A DNA stretch of 41,498 nucleotides from Usnea hakonensis. Taxonomy: Eukaryota > Ascomycota > Lecanoromycetes > Lecanorales > Parmeliaceae. The stretch is taken from contig BLJB01000262.1 of assembly GCA_013423325.1 (NCBI GenBank), forward strand, positions 1-41,498, written 5' to 3'. The notes under the pieces are model-generated. The model was not told where the DNA came from and ran no database searches. It saw only the letters and a list, made by a program, of their open reading frames with translations. How positions within the stretch are numbered: position 1 is the first letter of the stretch; every line of letters starts with the position of its first letter. This document shows, piece by piece, positions 1-8,160 of this stretch. The position numbers and the translations under genes are program-made.

Positions 1-1300
1 GGCCACTATTCTGAAATATACTGTGGTACCCACGGTGGGTACCATAAGGAATAAGAGTTAGGGTACTAACGCTATAGCTTTATTTCGAGTATATACAAAT
101 CCGAACAATATAGAAAGATTTGGAACTAAGCTATATAGAATCCGTTAAGGACAAATATAAGCGCAAATATAGGGGTAAATCCGCGGATACTTATAAGTAT
201 TAATCCTTTTTTTTTCTGACTAATATTGGTTTTTAATAGTTTTTAATAGTTTATATAGAATCGAATAAACGCGCCAAAACCGGCAAGAATAAAGCTATTA
301 AGAAAATAGATTATAGCGAAGTTATACGAGCCGTTTCCGATAAGTATACTACCCGTAGCCGTTCGTTTAGTAACCTTACGGAGTGGTTCGATCGCTTAGC
401 TAAATTAAAAGATAAAGAGTCTAGGACCGAGGAGGAATAATATATATAGAGCTATAAAGCTCCGTTAATATATACGGAGCTATATATAGAGCTATAAAGC
501 TCTAATAGTCTTAATACGGGTCTTTAGACCCTAGTTTAGCCTTCTTGCGGGCTCCTACGGGAGCCTAAGCCAATAAAATTTTTTACTCCGATAGTTTAAG
601 TTCAAGATTAGTTAGAACGTATTAATAATAATTCGTACTAATTAGTATAATCGATAATAAAAAATATATAATTTGAACGAATTCAAACTTAAGGTTTACA
701 GTTTACGGTTCAAACGAGTTCGAAAAGACGGTTTACAGTTTAAACGAGTTCGATAAAATAGTTAACAGTTCGAATCAATTTAAAAAGATAGTTTACCGTT
801 CGAATCGATTTGAAAAAAGGGTTTCAAATGGTTTACAGTAAGAAAAAAGGGAAAAATACGGAAAAATACGGAAAAATACCGGTTTACGATAGAACGAATT
901 ATGCTCATATTGAGGAGAATCTATAATTTACTACTCTTCTATATTAAGATACTAGTTCTAGTTCTTTATAATTAGAAAGTTATCTACTAATTCTTTATTA
1001 AAGTATCTATTCGATAGCTACGTAAATATTATAACGTCGAAGCTATAGCCGCGTAAGAGCGCTTCGTAGCTAGAATTTCTATATAATTCGACTAATATAT
1101 TCTTCGATTACGAGTATTATAAGCTAGTTATAACGATTATAACTACTAAGACTATTACTAAAGTAATTAACTATAGTAGATATTAAATAAGATATCTAGA
1201 TTTTCTCGACTAATAGCTATACTAATTTTTCTAGAAACTCGGAGAAATCTAATTCGTTAGCTAATAGTACTATCGTATACGAGTTTATCTAGAACGTCTT
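1..1300. repeat. AT-rich RIP-degraded tract with relic coding fragment
   Basis: This stretch is strongly AT-rich with abundant TA steps, few CA/TG steps and retained CG, the pattern left by RIP on repeated DNA in ascomycetes. One frame is still readable on the plus strand from about 249 to 440, with lysine- and arginine-rich content and a stop at 438-440; it reads like a fragment of a mobile-element protein, but the family is not recognisable. Near 440-510 there is a small inverted repeat built on GAGCTATAAAGCTC. No intact gene is visible. Composition returns to normal between about 1270 and 1500. Confidence 0.7.
693..819. repeat. Degenerate ~30-bp tandem repeat (about 4 units)
   Basis: Four consecutive units, starting near 693, 730, 760 and 790, each follow the pattern GTTTACAGTT then CGAACGAGTTCGA-like sequence then AAAAGA. 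The first is 37 bp and the next three are 30 bp. A shorter run of GGAAAAATAC units follows at about 848-880. Unit differences are mostly C/T and A/G, consistent with RIP acting on the array. Confidence 0.6.
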
Positions 1301-1740
1301 TATATTGTGTTTTAAGGTATAATAGAGGTAAGAACGGACAAAAGAGATACAAGTCTTAGAATACGGCTTTACACGCTCTTATAAAAGTAGTGGAAGTCAA
1401 GAGACAGAGCGGCTCGCTGACGATAATATCTCTAAAGACATAAAGTCCTTTGTCTCTAGATTTCAATAGTGCTAAGCCTGCTACTTATATTGGATATTTG
1501 TTCAGAAGCGATTGCTTTGCGCGACTGGCCTGTTAAACAGACATGTTCGCATCATACGATTTCCGACCCAGAGTGACAAATCTGGTTTCATTAACGCGGA
1601 AAATTTCGGCAGTACGTCGACTTCTTCGATGGTCACTCAATCTGTCTGGGCCAAAATTTGGAAGTGGCTTTCCAAAAGGGGATACATTCTGGTGATCGGT
1701 AGGCTTGACTTGTTGAGTGCGGTTGGTAGCCGTGATAGCC

Positions 1741-2005
1741 GTACTGCCTATTGCAAATCAACCGAATTTTGGCCGTTAGCGAAACCATGATGGCTCCCCC
1801 ACCCAAATTTGGTGCGGGAACCACCAGATATGAGCCATATTGCCAACAACCTCGCTGTCACTGTAGAGATCACTGAGAATCATATAGTAGAGGTGCGCAA
1901 CCTCACTGGTAGCCCCCGCAGTAATTGTATGTAGAAGCCAGCCATGTACCGCTGCCATCGCCATGCCTCTCGGCCGCCTTCCCCGTAGGTGTATGTGGTA
2001 TTGAC
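1741..2005 (+). repeat. Left terminal inverted repeat of foldback element
   Basis: It pairs with the reverse complement of 3171-3435 over its whole length, from GTACTG at the outer edge to TTGAC at the inner edge. An extra partial copy of the outer motif (GGCCAAAATTTGG, near 1649) lies outside the arm in opposite orientation, so the left end may have a nested or rearranged structure. Confidence 0.75.
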
Positions 2006-2014
2006 TACTACTCC

Positions 2015-2996
2015 ATTCAATGCTCCATGTACTCAGTACTGCAAGTGGTGTTGCAAGTAGTGCTCCAAATAGTGCTGAAAGTGGTGCTCCATTCAATGCT
2101 CCATGTAGTGTTGCAAGTAGTACTGCAAGTAGTAGTGCTCCATGTAGTGCTCCATTCCATGCACCATGTAGTGTTGCAAGTAGTGCTCCATTCAATGCTC
2201 CATGTAGTGCTGCAAGTGGTAGTGCGGCAAGTGGTAGTGCTCTGAATGGTAGTGCTCTGAATGGTAGTGCTCTGAATGGTAGTGCTCTGAATGGTAGTGC
2301 TCTGAATGGTAGTGCTCCAAGTGGTAGTGCTCCAAGTGGTAGTGCTGCAAGTGGTAGTGCTGCAAGTAGTAGTCCATATAGTGCTTCAAGTAGTACTACC
2401 ACTTGCAGCAGTATTAAATGGAATACTACTACTTGCAGCACTACCATTTGGAGCAATACCTCTTGCAGTACTACCACTTGCAGCACCTGGAGCATTTAAT
2501 GGAGCACTACTTGCACCACTACTACTTGGAGTACTACCACTTGGAGCACTACCACTTGGAGCATTGAATGGAGCTCTACCACTTGCAGTACTACCACTTG
2601 GAGCATTGAATGGAGCTCTACCACTTGCAGTACTACCACTTGGAGCATTGAATGGAGCTCTACCGCTTGCAGTACTACCACTTGCAGCACTACATTGAAT
2701 GGAGCATTGAATGGAGTACTACTTGCAACACCACTTGCAACACTACATGGAGCATGGAATAGAGCACCACTATTTGGAGTACTACTTGCAGTACAACATG
2801 GAGCATGGAATGGAGCATCACTTGCAACACCACTTGCAGTACAACATGGAGCATTGGATAGAGTACTACATGCAACACTATATTGAGCATTGAATGGAGC
2901 ACCACTACTTGCAGCACCACTTGCACCACTCCATGGGTATTGAATGGAGCACTACCACTTGCAATACTACATGGAGCATTGAATGGAGTACTATAT
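2015..2996. repeat. 15-bp-period minisatellite that switches orientation near 2395
   Basis: From about 2015 to 2395 the plus strand carries units such as AGTGCTCTGAATGGT (five exact or near-exact copies around 2235-2312) and AGTGCTCCAAGTGGT. From about 2396 to 2996 the same family appears in reverse complement (ACTACCACTTGGAGC, ATTGAATGGAGC). A 42-bp higher-order unit made of these blocks is repeated three times around 2564-2690. Because units are multiples of 3 bp and carry few stops, several frames on both strands are open; I treat these as by-products of the repeat. Confidence 0.8.
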
Positions 2997-3170
2997 AACT
3001 TTTCTACAGCGACAGCGATGTTACTAGCCTCCTACTACCATGACAGCAACGGTAAGATGTATAGCGACCGTGTAGTATACTGTAAGAGGTGGAATAAGGC
3101 CTTCTATAACAGCTACAAGAGGTACGAAAGAGACAGCAATAACGAAAGAGGTATACAAGAAAGAGGTGGA

Positions 3171-3435
3171 GTCAAATACTACATTATGGCTACGGGGAAG
3201 GCCGCTGAGAGGCATGGCGACAGCGAGGGTACGTGCCTGGCCACTACACCAAATTACTGTGGGGGCCACTAATGAGGTTATGCACCTCTTCTACGCTTTT
3301 CTCAGTGATCTCTATAGTGATAGCGAGGTCATTGTATCCAGCTCATATTTGGTGGTTCCCGCACCAGATTTTGGTGGGGGAACGATCCTGGTTGCGCTAC
3401 TGGCCAAAATTCGGTTGATTTACAAATAGCAGTAC
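3171..3435 (-). repeat. Right terminal inverted repeat of foldback element
   Basis: Inverted partner of 1741-2005. Inner edge GTCAA at 3171, outer edge CAGTAC at 3430-3435. Differences from the left arm include both transitions and transversions, so divergence is not explained by RIP alone. Confidence 0.75.
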
Positions 3436-4137
3436 TTATGCCGAGGTAAGTAGACCCACTGCCGCTCCATTCATTTTATATCGTCAGCGCCACCCACGAT
3501 GATGATGCGAGAATTGAGGCATGATCTCCCCCCCTTTCCATACTACATGTATTCAATGATGATATTAGGATCCCCTCTGATTCTGCGAGGCAACTGGATT
3601 GGACATAGATGAGGATTTTTTAAAAGAAGTTGGAAGTTTGGTGTGCTACCAAGCTTTTTACGCCTACCTTACCAATCTATAGGATACTGCATTTCCTACT
3701 TTCAGACCATTGCATAAAGTACGACCTTGTTTTCAAACCTGACTTTGGGAATCAGAAAACGACATCCCTGAGGATGTATGCTCTCGAGCTGCTGCTCATT
3801 CTTTCGGACGAGGATACCCGTGGTTCTGGCTATGTCCCGGTGGCTTGCAGCCCACATATCGTTGGTCCAAAAAGGAACGCACAAAGGACGGGGATCCGGA
3901 AGTTGATTCTATGATGTCTACGCACTCAAGATTGCTGCGTGCAAGGAATGATACTACCCCGCATTCGAGCCCCACAAGGGCTATCGTATCTTATTATAAA
4001 ACCCTACCTTCTGCTGAAGACTGCCGATGACTCTCTATCATTCTATCTACACCCTGATCCTAGTGCAACCAACCTTCTCTTGAACAAGATCCACCTCTTT
4101 TCCCCACATCACCAAATCTTCCTTCGGGCTGATTAAC
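3436..4137. other. Gene-free stretch between foldback element and secreted-protein gene
   Basis: Ordinary base composition. Open frames in this interval have no recognisable motif and are broken in neighbouring frames. The last ~150 bp should contain the promoter and 5' leader of the gene starting at 4138; the segment 4055-4135 is pyrimidine-rich with TCTTTTCCCC-type runs, as often seen before fungal start codons. Confidence 0.4.
3995..4001 (+). promoter_or_regulatory. TATA-like box upstream of the 4138 gene
   Basis: TATAAAA lies 137 bp before the ATG at 4138, followed by a pyrimidine-rich leader. Position and sequence suit a core promoter for the secreted repeat protein; assignment is by position only. 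Confidence 0.45.
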
Positions 4138-4488
4138 ATGAAGCCTACCAGTCTCCTCATCCCAGCTCTAGGCCTGTTCGCTTCTTCTGCGATAAGTGCC
4201 GCTATCTCGAAGCGTTCTAATGCGGCCGTTCCTCGTACGGAGACCCTGCCCGAAGGCGTTATTACCTTTTCCGACGTGAGCAAGCGTGGCAACAACCATG
4301 CCAGAGGAGTCATTACCGACGTCGACGGCACTATCGACGGCGCTATTACCGACGCAGACGGCGCCATCGACGGTGCTATCACCGACGCGGACAGCGCTAT
4401 CAAAGGCGCCATTACCGACGCGGACAACGCGATCGACGGTGCTATCGGCAAGCGCAGCAAGGAGCATGCCGAAGGCGTCAAGAACTAA
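4138..4488 (+). CDS. Small secreted tandem-repeat protein with Kex2-type sites
   Basis: 116 aa, uninterrupted, with a TATA-like box upstream. Residues 1-21 form a signal peptide (basic start, hydrophobic core, ending ISA). Lys-Arg pairs occur at 25-26, 49-50 and 105-106, each a possible Kex2 processing site. Residues 57-100 are four tandem 11-residue units of the form GAITDADxAIx, the last followed by GAI. The three segments after the KR pairs resemble each other, notably KRGNNHARGV and KRSKEHAEGV. The 33-bp DNA units differ mostly at synonymous positions. Predicted to be secreted and possibly cleaved into short peptides; it could be a Kex2-processed repeat protein, a RiPP-like precursor or a wall-associated protein. 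No cysteines in the mature part. I know no named homologue. Confidence 0.75.
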   Translation: MKPTSLLIPALGLFASSAISAAISKRSNAAVPRTETLPEGVITFSDVSKRGNNHARGVITDVDGTIDGAITDADGAIDGAITDADSAIKGAITDADNAIDGAIGKRSKEHAEGVKN

Positions 4489-5024
4489 GTCCCACTCCTC
4501 TCCTCTTTCCCACGAGCGATCATCAACTGAGGTACGTATATTCCTCTCCACTTTATCAAACGCGTCTCTAAGACCTCGATAGCATGGGAAGTGGATGTCG
4601 ATGCCTGTGTTAGGACTTTGTTTCGTTGTATGTGTATGTGTGTATGTGTGAGCGCGTGTGCGCGCGTAGGGATATGTGATCATGATGTCAAAGGCGGAAG
4701 CAGGACTTTCATATACAAGACTACCTCGAAGTCCTAGAAATAAATCACTCACTCACCAACCTCCTCATCCTCCTTATATAACGCGCCTTTCTTTCTTTCT
4801 TTCTTTCTTTCCTCCGTATACTTTACTATAGCAGATACATATAAGCAATAACTTATGCGCTCAAATGACTTCATGTCGTTGTTAGGAGAGTCTGTCTTTA
4901 AACCAATAGCTTAATATATTTTGCAAAGCAATAATGGTATAAACCTGCGAATCTTATAAAGGCCCATTCGACAGCACCCTCTCCCCCCAGAACCCCCCCT
5001 TCACTCTCTCACTCACCCCCTCAC
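4489..5024. other. Non-coding stretch with microsatellites
   Basis: Likely 3' region of the secreted-protein gene. It holds a TG/CG-rich alternating purine-pyrimidine run (4627-4668) and a CTTT microsatellite (about 4787-4810). From about 4975 the plus strand becomes very C-rich (CTCACTCACCCC-type repeats). No gene is visible. Confidence 0.5.
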
Positions 5025-5177
5025 TCACCCCTTCACCCTCTTCACCGCCCTCTCCCCCTCAAACCTCTCCACCACCCAACCTCTCAACCCCTCAAAATCC
5101 CTACACGTATGCCCAACAACCGACGCCCCATAATTCCTCGGATATTTCCCCGCCTTTCTCGGCCAACTAGCGTTAAT
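5025..5177 (-). pseudogene. 3' fragment of an unidentified protein gene
   Basis: On the minus strand a 50-codon frame runs to a TGA at 5025-5027 and has protein-like character: it includes SWPRKAGKYPRNYGASVVGH and then CRDFEGLRGWVVERFEGER. Upstream of it (higher coordinates) the DNA turns abruptly into the RIPed AT-rich island, so any start and earlier exons are lost. I do not recognise the family. It may be the surviving tail of a gene cut by transposon insertion, or the end of a captured gene piece. Confidence 0.4.
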
Positions 5178-5597
5178 CCATATTTAATTATTAGATCACA
5201 CGACCGAAGATATTATAAAGGCGCCTTACTAGAAAGTATTATTTAGCGAAGAATACTACTCTCTATATAGTATTATTCTTATAGTACTAGTATTCCCGAT
5301 ATCTATTCTAGAGTAAAAGGAAGAGAAAGAGGATCGATTACTTAATTCTAAAAAGTAGAGGTTCTCGCGATAAAAGTCTAGGCTATACTAAAGAAGAGTA
5401 ATATTATAGTAGTATTTTAATATAGTTATTAAACCGCCTTTAGATTATATTAGAAAAGAGTATCTTACTTAATATCTCTCGAAGTATTATTAGTTAAAAG
5501 ATAATACTTAAATACGTTACTCCGCTCCCTAGATATAGATTTTATATTAAGCTCTATCTAGATTATTAAGAAGATAGAACTATTAGTTATACTTAAA
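5178..5597. repeat. RIPed AT-rich DNA left of the LTR element
   Basis: AT-rich, TA-rich and CA-poor sequence without readable genes. It ends in the target-site copy TAGCT at 5598-5602. Probably an older degraded repeat into which the LTR element inserted. Confidence 0.6.
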
Positions 5598-5602
5598 TAG
5601 CT

Positions 5603-5794
5603 TGTCAGGGAACCGAATATAGACCGAGTAATAGTATTTAGATATTAGTATTAACGAGAATATTAGCTATGTAGAAGTAATGGTGCAAATGCACCGAAGA
5701 AATCATTATAGGTAATGCCAAGGCGCTAGGCCAAATAAGGCTTAGCGCTTCTCCGCAGATTATGAAAAAGAGGTATTAGGGTAAAACTATGACA
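5603..5794 (-). repeat. 3' LTR (left copy)
   Basis: 192 bp, same length as the right copy. Read on the plus strand it begins TGTCAGGGAACC and ends ACTATGACA, giving perfect 5-bp inverted ends TGTCA/TGACA. It differs from the other LTR only by transitions, mostly with A or T in this copy. Confidence 0.85.
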
Positions 5795-5808
5795 CCACCT
5801 CCCTCCTC
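5795..5808 (-). other. Polypurine tract of LTR element
   Basis: On the minus strand GAGGAGGGAGGTGG directly precedes the 3' LTR. This is the expected place and composition for the plus-strand primer of an LTR retrotransposon, and it supports minus orientation. Confidence 0.7.
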
Positions 5809-6317
5809 ACATGGCTATGTCCCTATGGCCAATATCATGACGACAGCGAGGTAGTAATAGCGAGGTAATCGTCATAATCCATAGTCCCCCCCCTAAATGC
5901 TGAGTGCATCCACCTTCATAGTAAAATGCTAAAAAAATGACCTTCTCCGCCCTCTTAGGGCTTACGACCGTAGCAATAAGCCGAATCTCATGACGATAGG
6001 GGTATCGATACAGTATAATAGGCTGAAAAAGCGCTCATAGCAATAGTATTAGTACTAGGAATTATTAGTAGTTGGTAGTTTATGAAGAAAATCGTGATTC
6101 GGCCCATTTGGCCGAAAGTGAAAAAAAATCGAAATAGAATAAGGCCAATTCGTGCAAATCCGCAAAGTCCGATAATTTGCCGAATCGAAACTGATTTGAA
6201 ATACGCTAGCCGCATGTGGCTAGGCCGGTTTCCAGTGGTATTTATAGTGGTGGTAGCAGTAGTTAAGAGAAGGAGGAGAAGTCCACTATTACTATAGTAG
6301 CTATCTCACCTCTTTCG

Positions 6318-7190
6318 TTATCCCTTCTCAACAGCTTTCTCCTTAGTCTTTACCAACAGGGCCTTTACCTCTTCAAATATTAATGGTACACTCTTTCTAC
6401 ACGCCTTAGTCTCATTAGGCCTATAGCCGTCTTTTCTAAGGCACTTAAAACAACGGCCTTCTTTCTTTAATTAGGCTTTAAACTGCTCTAAGTACTACTC
6501 CGGGACTAATAATCGTTTATAGCCTAATCTAAATTTGGCCTCATCGATTTCCTCCACATCTATAGAGGCCTCCCTAGCTTCTAAATACCGGAGGTCTTAG
6601 TCTATCATTCGCAATTGCTCCACAAAGGAGCGAAAGGAGATAGTAGAAGGCGTACTAGCAATTCGTAATTAGAGCTTAATAGTAATAAGCCTCCTTAATA
6701 TAGCGATCTTATTACTTTCACTATACCCCATAGGTATAATAGTGGCCGAAAAGCGAGCATAGAAGTAGTTAAATATCTCATTCTTTTTCATAGCAAATAC
6801 CGGGTCATAGAGTATAACACTACATTTAGCCAGCTTATCATAATCGCCGAATATAGAATGGAGCTCTACAATCATCTCTTTTACAGTGGTATAGGGATCT
6901 TCGCTTAATAGATCTACTCGTACCTTAAGCACATCGAATACAATTGCCTTACAATAGTCTCGAATATAGTCCATTTTATCTTTCTTAGTAGAAAACAACA
7001 CGGCACTTTACCGAAACTTAGAGTCCAAGTAGAATCGCCACTCGTCCCATTGCTCTTTGTCACCATAGAAAAAAGGCACATTAGGGTATTTCTTATTATT
7101 TCCAGTAACAGCAATAATAGTAGTACCAGTGGAATTAATAACAGTACTTCTAGTAGGAGTAATAATAGGGGTCTTCTTCTTAACTTCCAA
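6318..7190 (-). pseudogene. Retrotransposon Gag with zinc knuckle, five in-frame stops
   Basis: One continuous minus-strand frame of 290 codons starts at ATG 7190 and ends at TAA 6318-6320, interrupted by five stops, all TAA or TAG. The first third contains a capsid-like segment with PFFYGDKEQWDEWRFYLDSK, as in fungal Gag proteins, then DPYTTVKEMIVELHSIFGDY and ARFSATIIPMGYSES. Near the end is a zinc-knuckle remnant with CFKC, a glycine and a final cysteine (CFKCLRKDGYRPNETKAC); the expected histidine appears to be tyrosine, a CAT-to-TAT change typical of RIP. Gag would coat element RNA in cytoplasmic particles. Inactive here. Confidence 0.8.
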
Positions 7191-7561
7191 TTTAACTAGT
7201 TACTCTTCCGAATTAGAATCCAGAGGCTCCGCAATAGCCTCTTCTTCTTTAATAGTCACAGTCAATAACTTAATCTTTTCTTCCAACTCAGTATTAATAG
7301 TGGTAAGAACTTTCGCATTCGATCGATACAAATCTCGTAACTCCCGAAGGCGTGTTATCGTCTTATTTATATTCTAAATAGTGGTATTAAGGCTACGAAT
7401 CTGGGCCTCGTAATACTAAATCATTAGCACTAGCGATTCAGGACGTATTTCTTCTTCTTGATCCGAGTCCATTTCGAATCAGGTGGAGATCTCTCCACGG
7501 ACAGACAGGTAAATCGGGTAGGGCAAACGAGAGACAGTCGCAATATCTCCTCGCAAAGCCG

Positions 7562-7795
7562 GACAGGTGACAAGTAACAGGTAACAGGTAACAAGTAACA
7601 GGTGACAGGTAACAGGTAACAGGTGACAGGTGACAGGTAACAGACAGACAGTTACAGGCCACACAAGAGAAAGCCGTCAAATCCCAGGGACAACAGTAGG
7701 GAAATAACGAGAGCTCTCCGCAGGCAGATAGGACAGACAAGTAACAGGTGATAGGACAGACAGGTAACAGTTGACAGGACAGACAGGTGACAGGC
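7562..7795. repeat. Minisatellite (ACAGGTAAC/ACAGGTGAC units) in element leader
   Basis: Short units of about 7-10 bp of the form ACAGGTAAC, ACAGGTGAC and ACAGACAG occur in two clusters (about 7562-7648 and 7730-7792) within the leader between primer site and gag. The minus-strand frame through them gives monotonous CHLLPVT-type repeats with no sign of a real protein. Confidence 0.65.
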
Positions 7796-7945
7796 CTCAG
7801 GCGAGAAATAGCCGAATATCTCTTCCACAACAGGGCAATTGACAAGGCGATTGGGTAGTCGATATTCGAGAGGTCTCCGTAGGTAAACAGGACAGACAGG
7901 ACAGTTATAGGAGCGATATTCAACAGTAGCCTCGCTCACGGCTAT

Positions 7946-7963
7946 GCTGGATAGCTGATATTA
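7946..7963 (-). other. Probable primer-binding site of LTR element
   Basis: Immediately inside the 5' LTR the minus strand reads TAATATCAGCTATCC. This resembles the widespread TGGTATCAGAGC-type primer site complementary to initiator methionine tRNA, with GG changed to AA as RIP would do. Inference from position and similarity only. Confidence 0.45.
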
Positions 7964-8155
7964 TGTTAGGGAACCGAATATGGACCGAGTAATAGTATTT
8001 GGATATTAGTATTAACGAGAATATTAGCTATGTAGAAGTAATGGTGTAAATGCACCGAAGAAATCATTATGGGCAATGCCAAGGCGCTAGGCCAAATGAG
8101 GCTTAGCGCTTCTCCGCAGATTATGAAAAAGAGGTGTTGGGGTGAAACCATGATA
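7964..8155 (-). repeat. 5' LTR (right copy)
   Basis: 192 bp, colinear with 5603-5794 without indels. By eye there are 12 differences, all C/T or A/G. This copy keeps more G and C (for example TATGGGCAATG against TATAGGTAATG), so it has lost fewer sites than the left LTR. Confidence 0.85.
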
Positions 8156-8160
8156 TAGCT

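Larger units (their letters stand above)
1741..3435. mobile_element. Foldback-like element with 265-bp inverted terminal repeats
   Basis: The outer 265 bp at each end match each other in inverted orientation (roughly four-fifths identity by eye). The left arm begins GTACTG and the right arm ends CAGTAC. Shared blocks include AAATCAACCGAATTTTGGCC, GGTGCGGGAACCACCA, AGAGATCACTGAG and GCCGCCTTCCCCGTAG-like sequence. Between the arms are a long short-unit array (about 2015-2996) and about 170 bp of non-repetitive DNA (2997-3170). No transposase is encoded and no clear target duplication is seen at the proposed ends. Long inverted repeats with internal tandem repeats are typical of foldback/non-autonomous DNA elements. 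Unlike its left flank, the element is rich in CA/TG and so not visibly RIPed. The exact outer limits are uncertain. Confidence 0.7.
5598..8160 (-). mobile_element. RIPed gag-only LTR retrotransposon with TAGCT target duplication
   Basis: Two 192-bp direct repeats (5603-5794 and 7964-8155) bound a 2,169-bp interior and are flanked by identical 5-bp duplications TAGCT (5598-5602, 8156-8160). LTR ends are TGTCA...TGACA on the left copy and TGTTA...TGATA on the right. Orientation is minus: gag reads leftward, a purine tract sits just inside the left LTR, and a primer-site-like sequence sits just inside the right LTR. Only a Gag with zinc-knuckle remnant is found; no protease, reverse transcriptase, RNase H or integrase fits in the remaining space. 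So it is a non-autonomous gag-bearing element that would have needed a helper Pol. It is inactivated by stop codons. Confidence 0.85.

Noticed and set aside
760..815. tRNA B-box look-alike (GTTCGAATC)
   Set aside because: It is part of the degenerate 30-bp tandem repeat; no matching A-box, acceptor stem or anticodon arm can be drawn.
1776..2499. Long open frames on both strands (159 aa plus, 239 aa minus) giving Ser/Ala- or Leu-rich repeats
   Set aside because: They arise from a stop-free 15-bp array; opposing strands and several frames are open at once and the minus-strand one runs into a terminal repeat.
3630..3914. Plus-strand 94-codon frame before the secreted-protein gene
   Set aside because: No domain, no signal peptide, overlapping frames of similar length; no support beyond openness.
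4258..4452. 33-bp repeats as a CRISPR-like array
   Set aside because: Units are contiguous without spacers, in frame, and encode a clear protein repeat in a eukaryotic gene.
7438..7939. Minus-strand frames rich in CHLLPVT-like repeats
   Set aside because: Produced by the leader minisatellite of the LTR element; no start context or domain.
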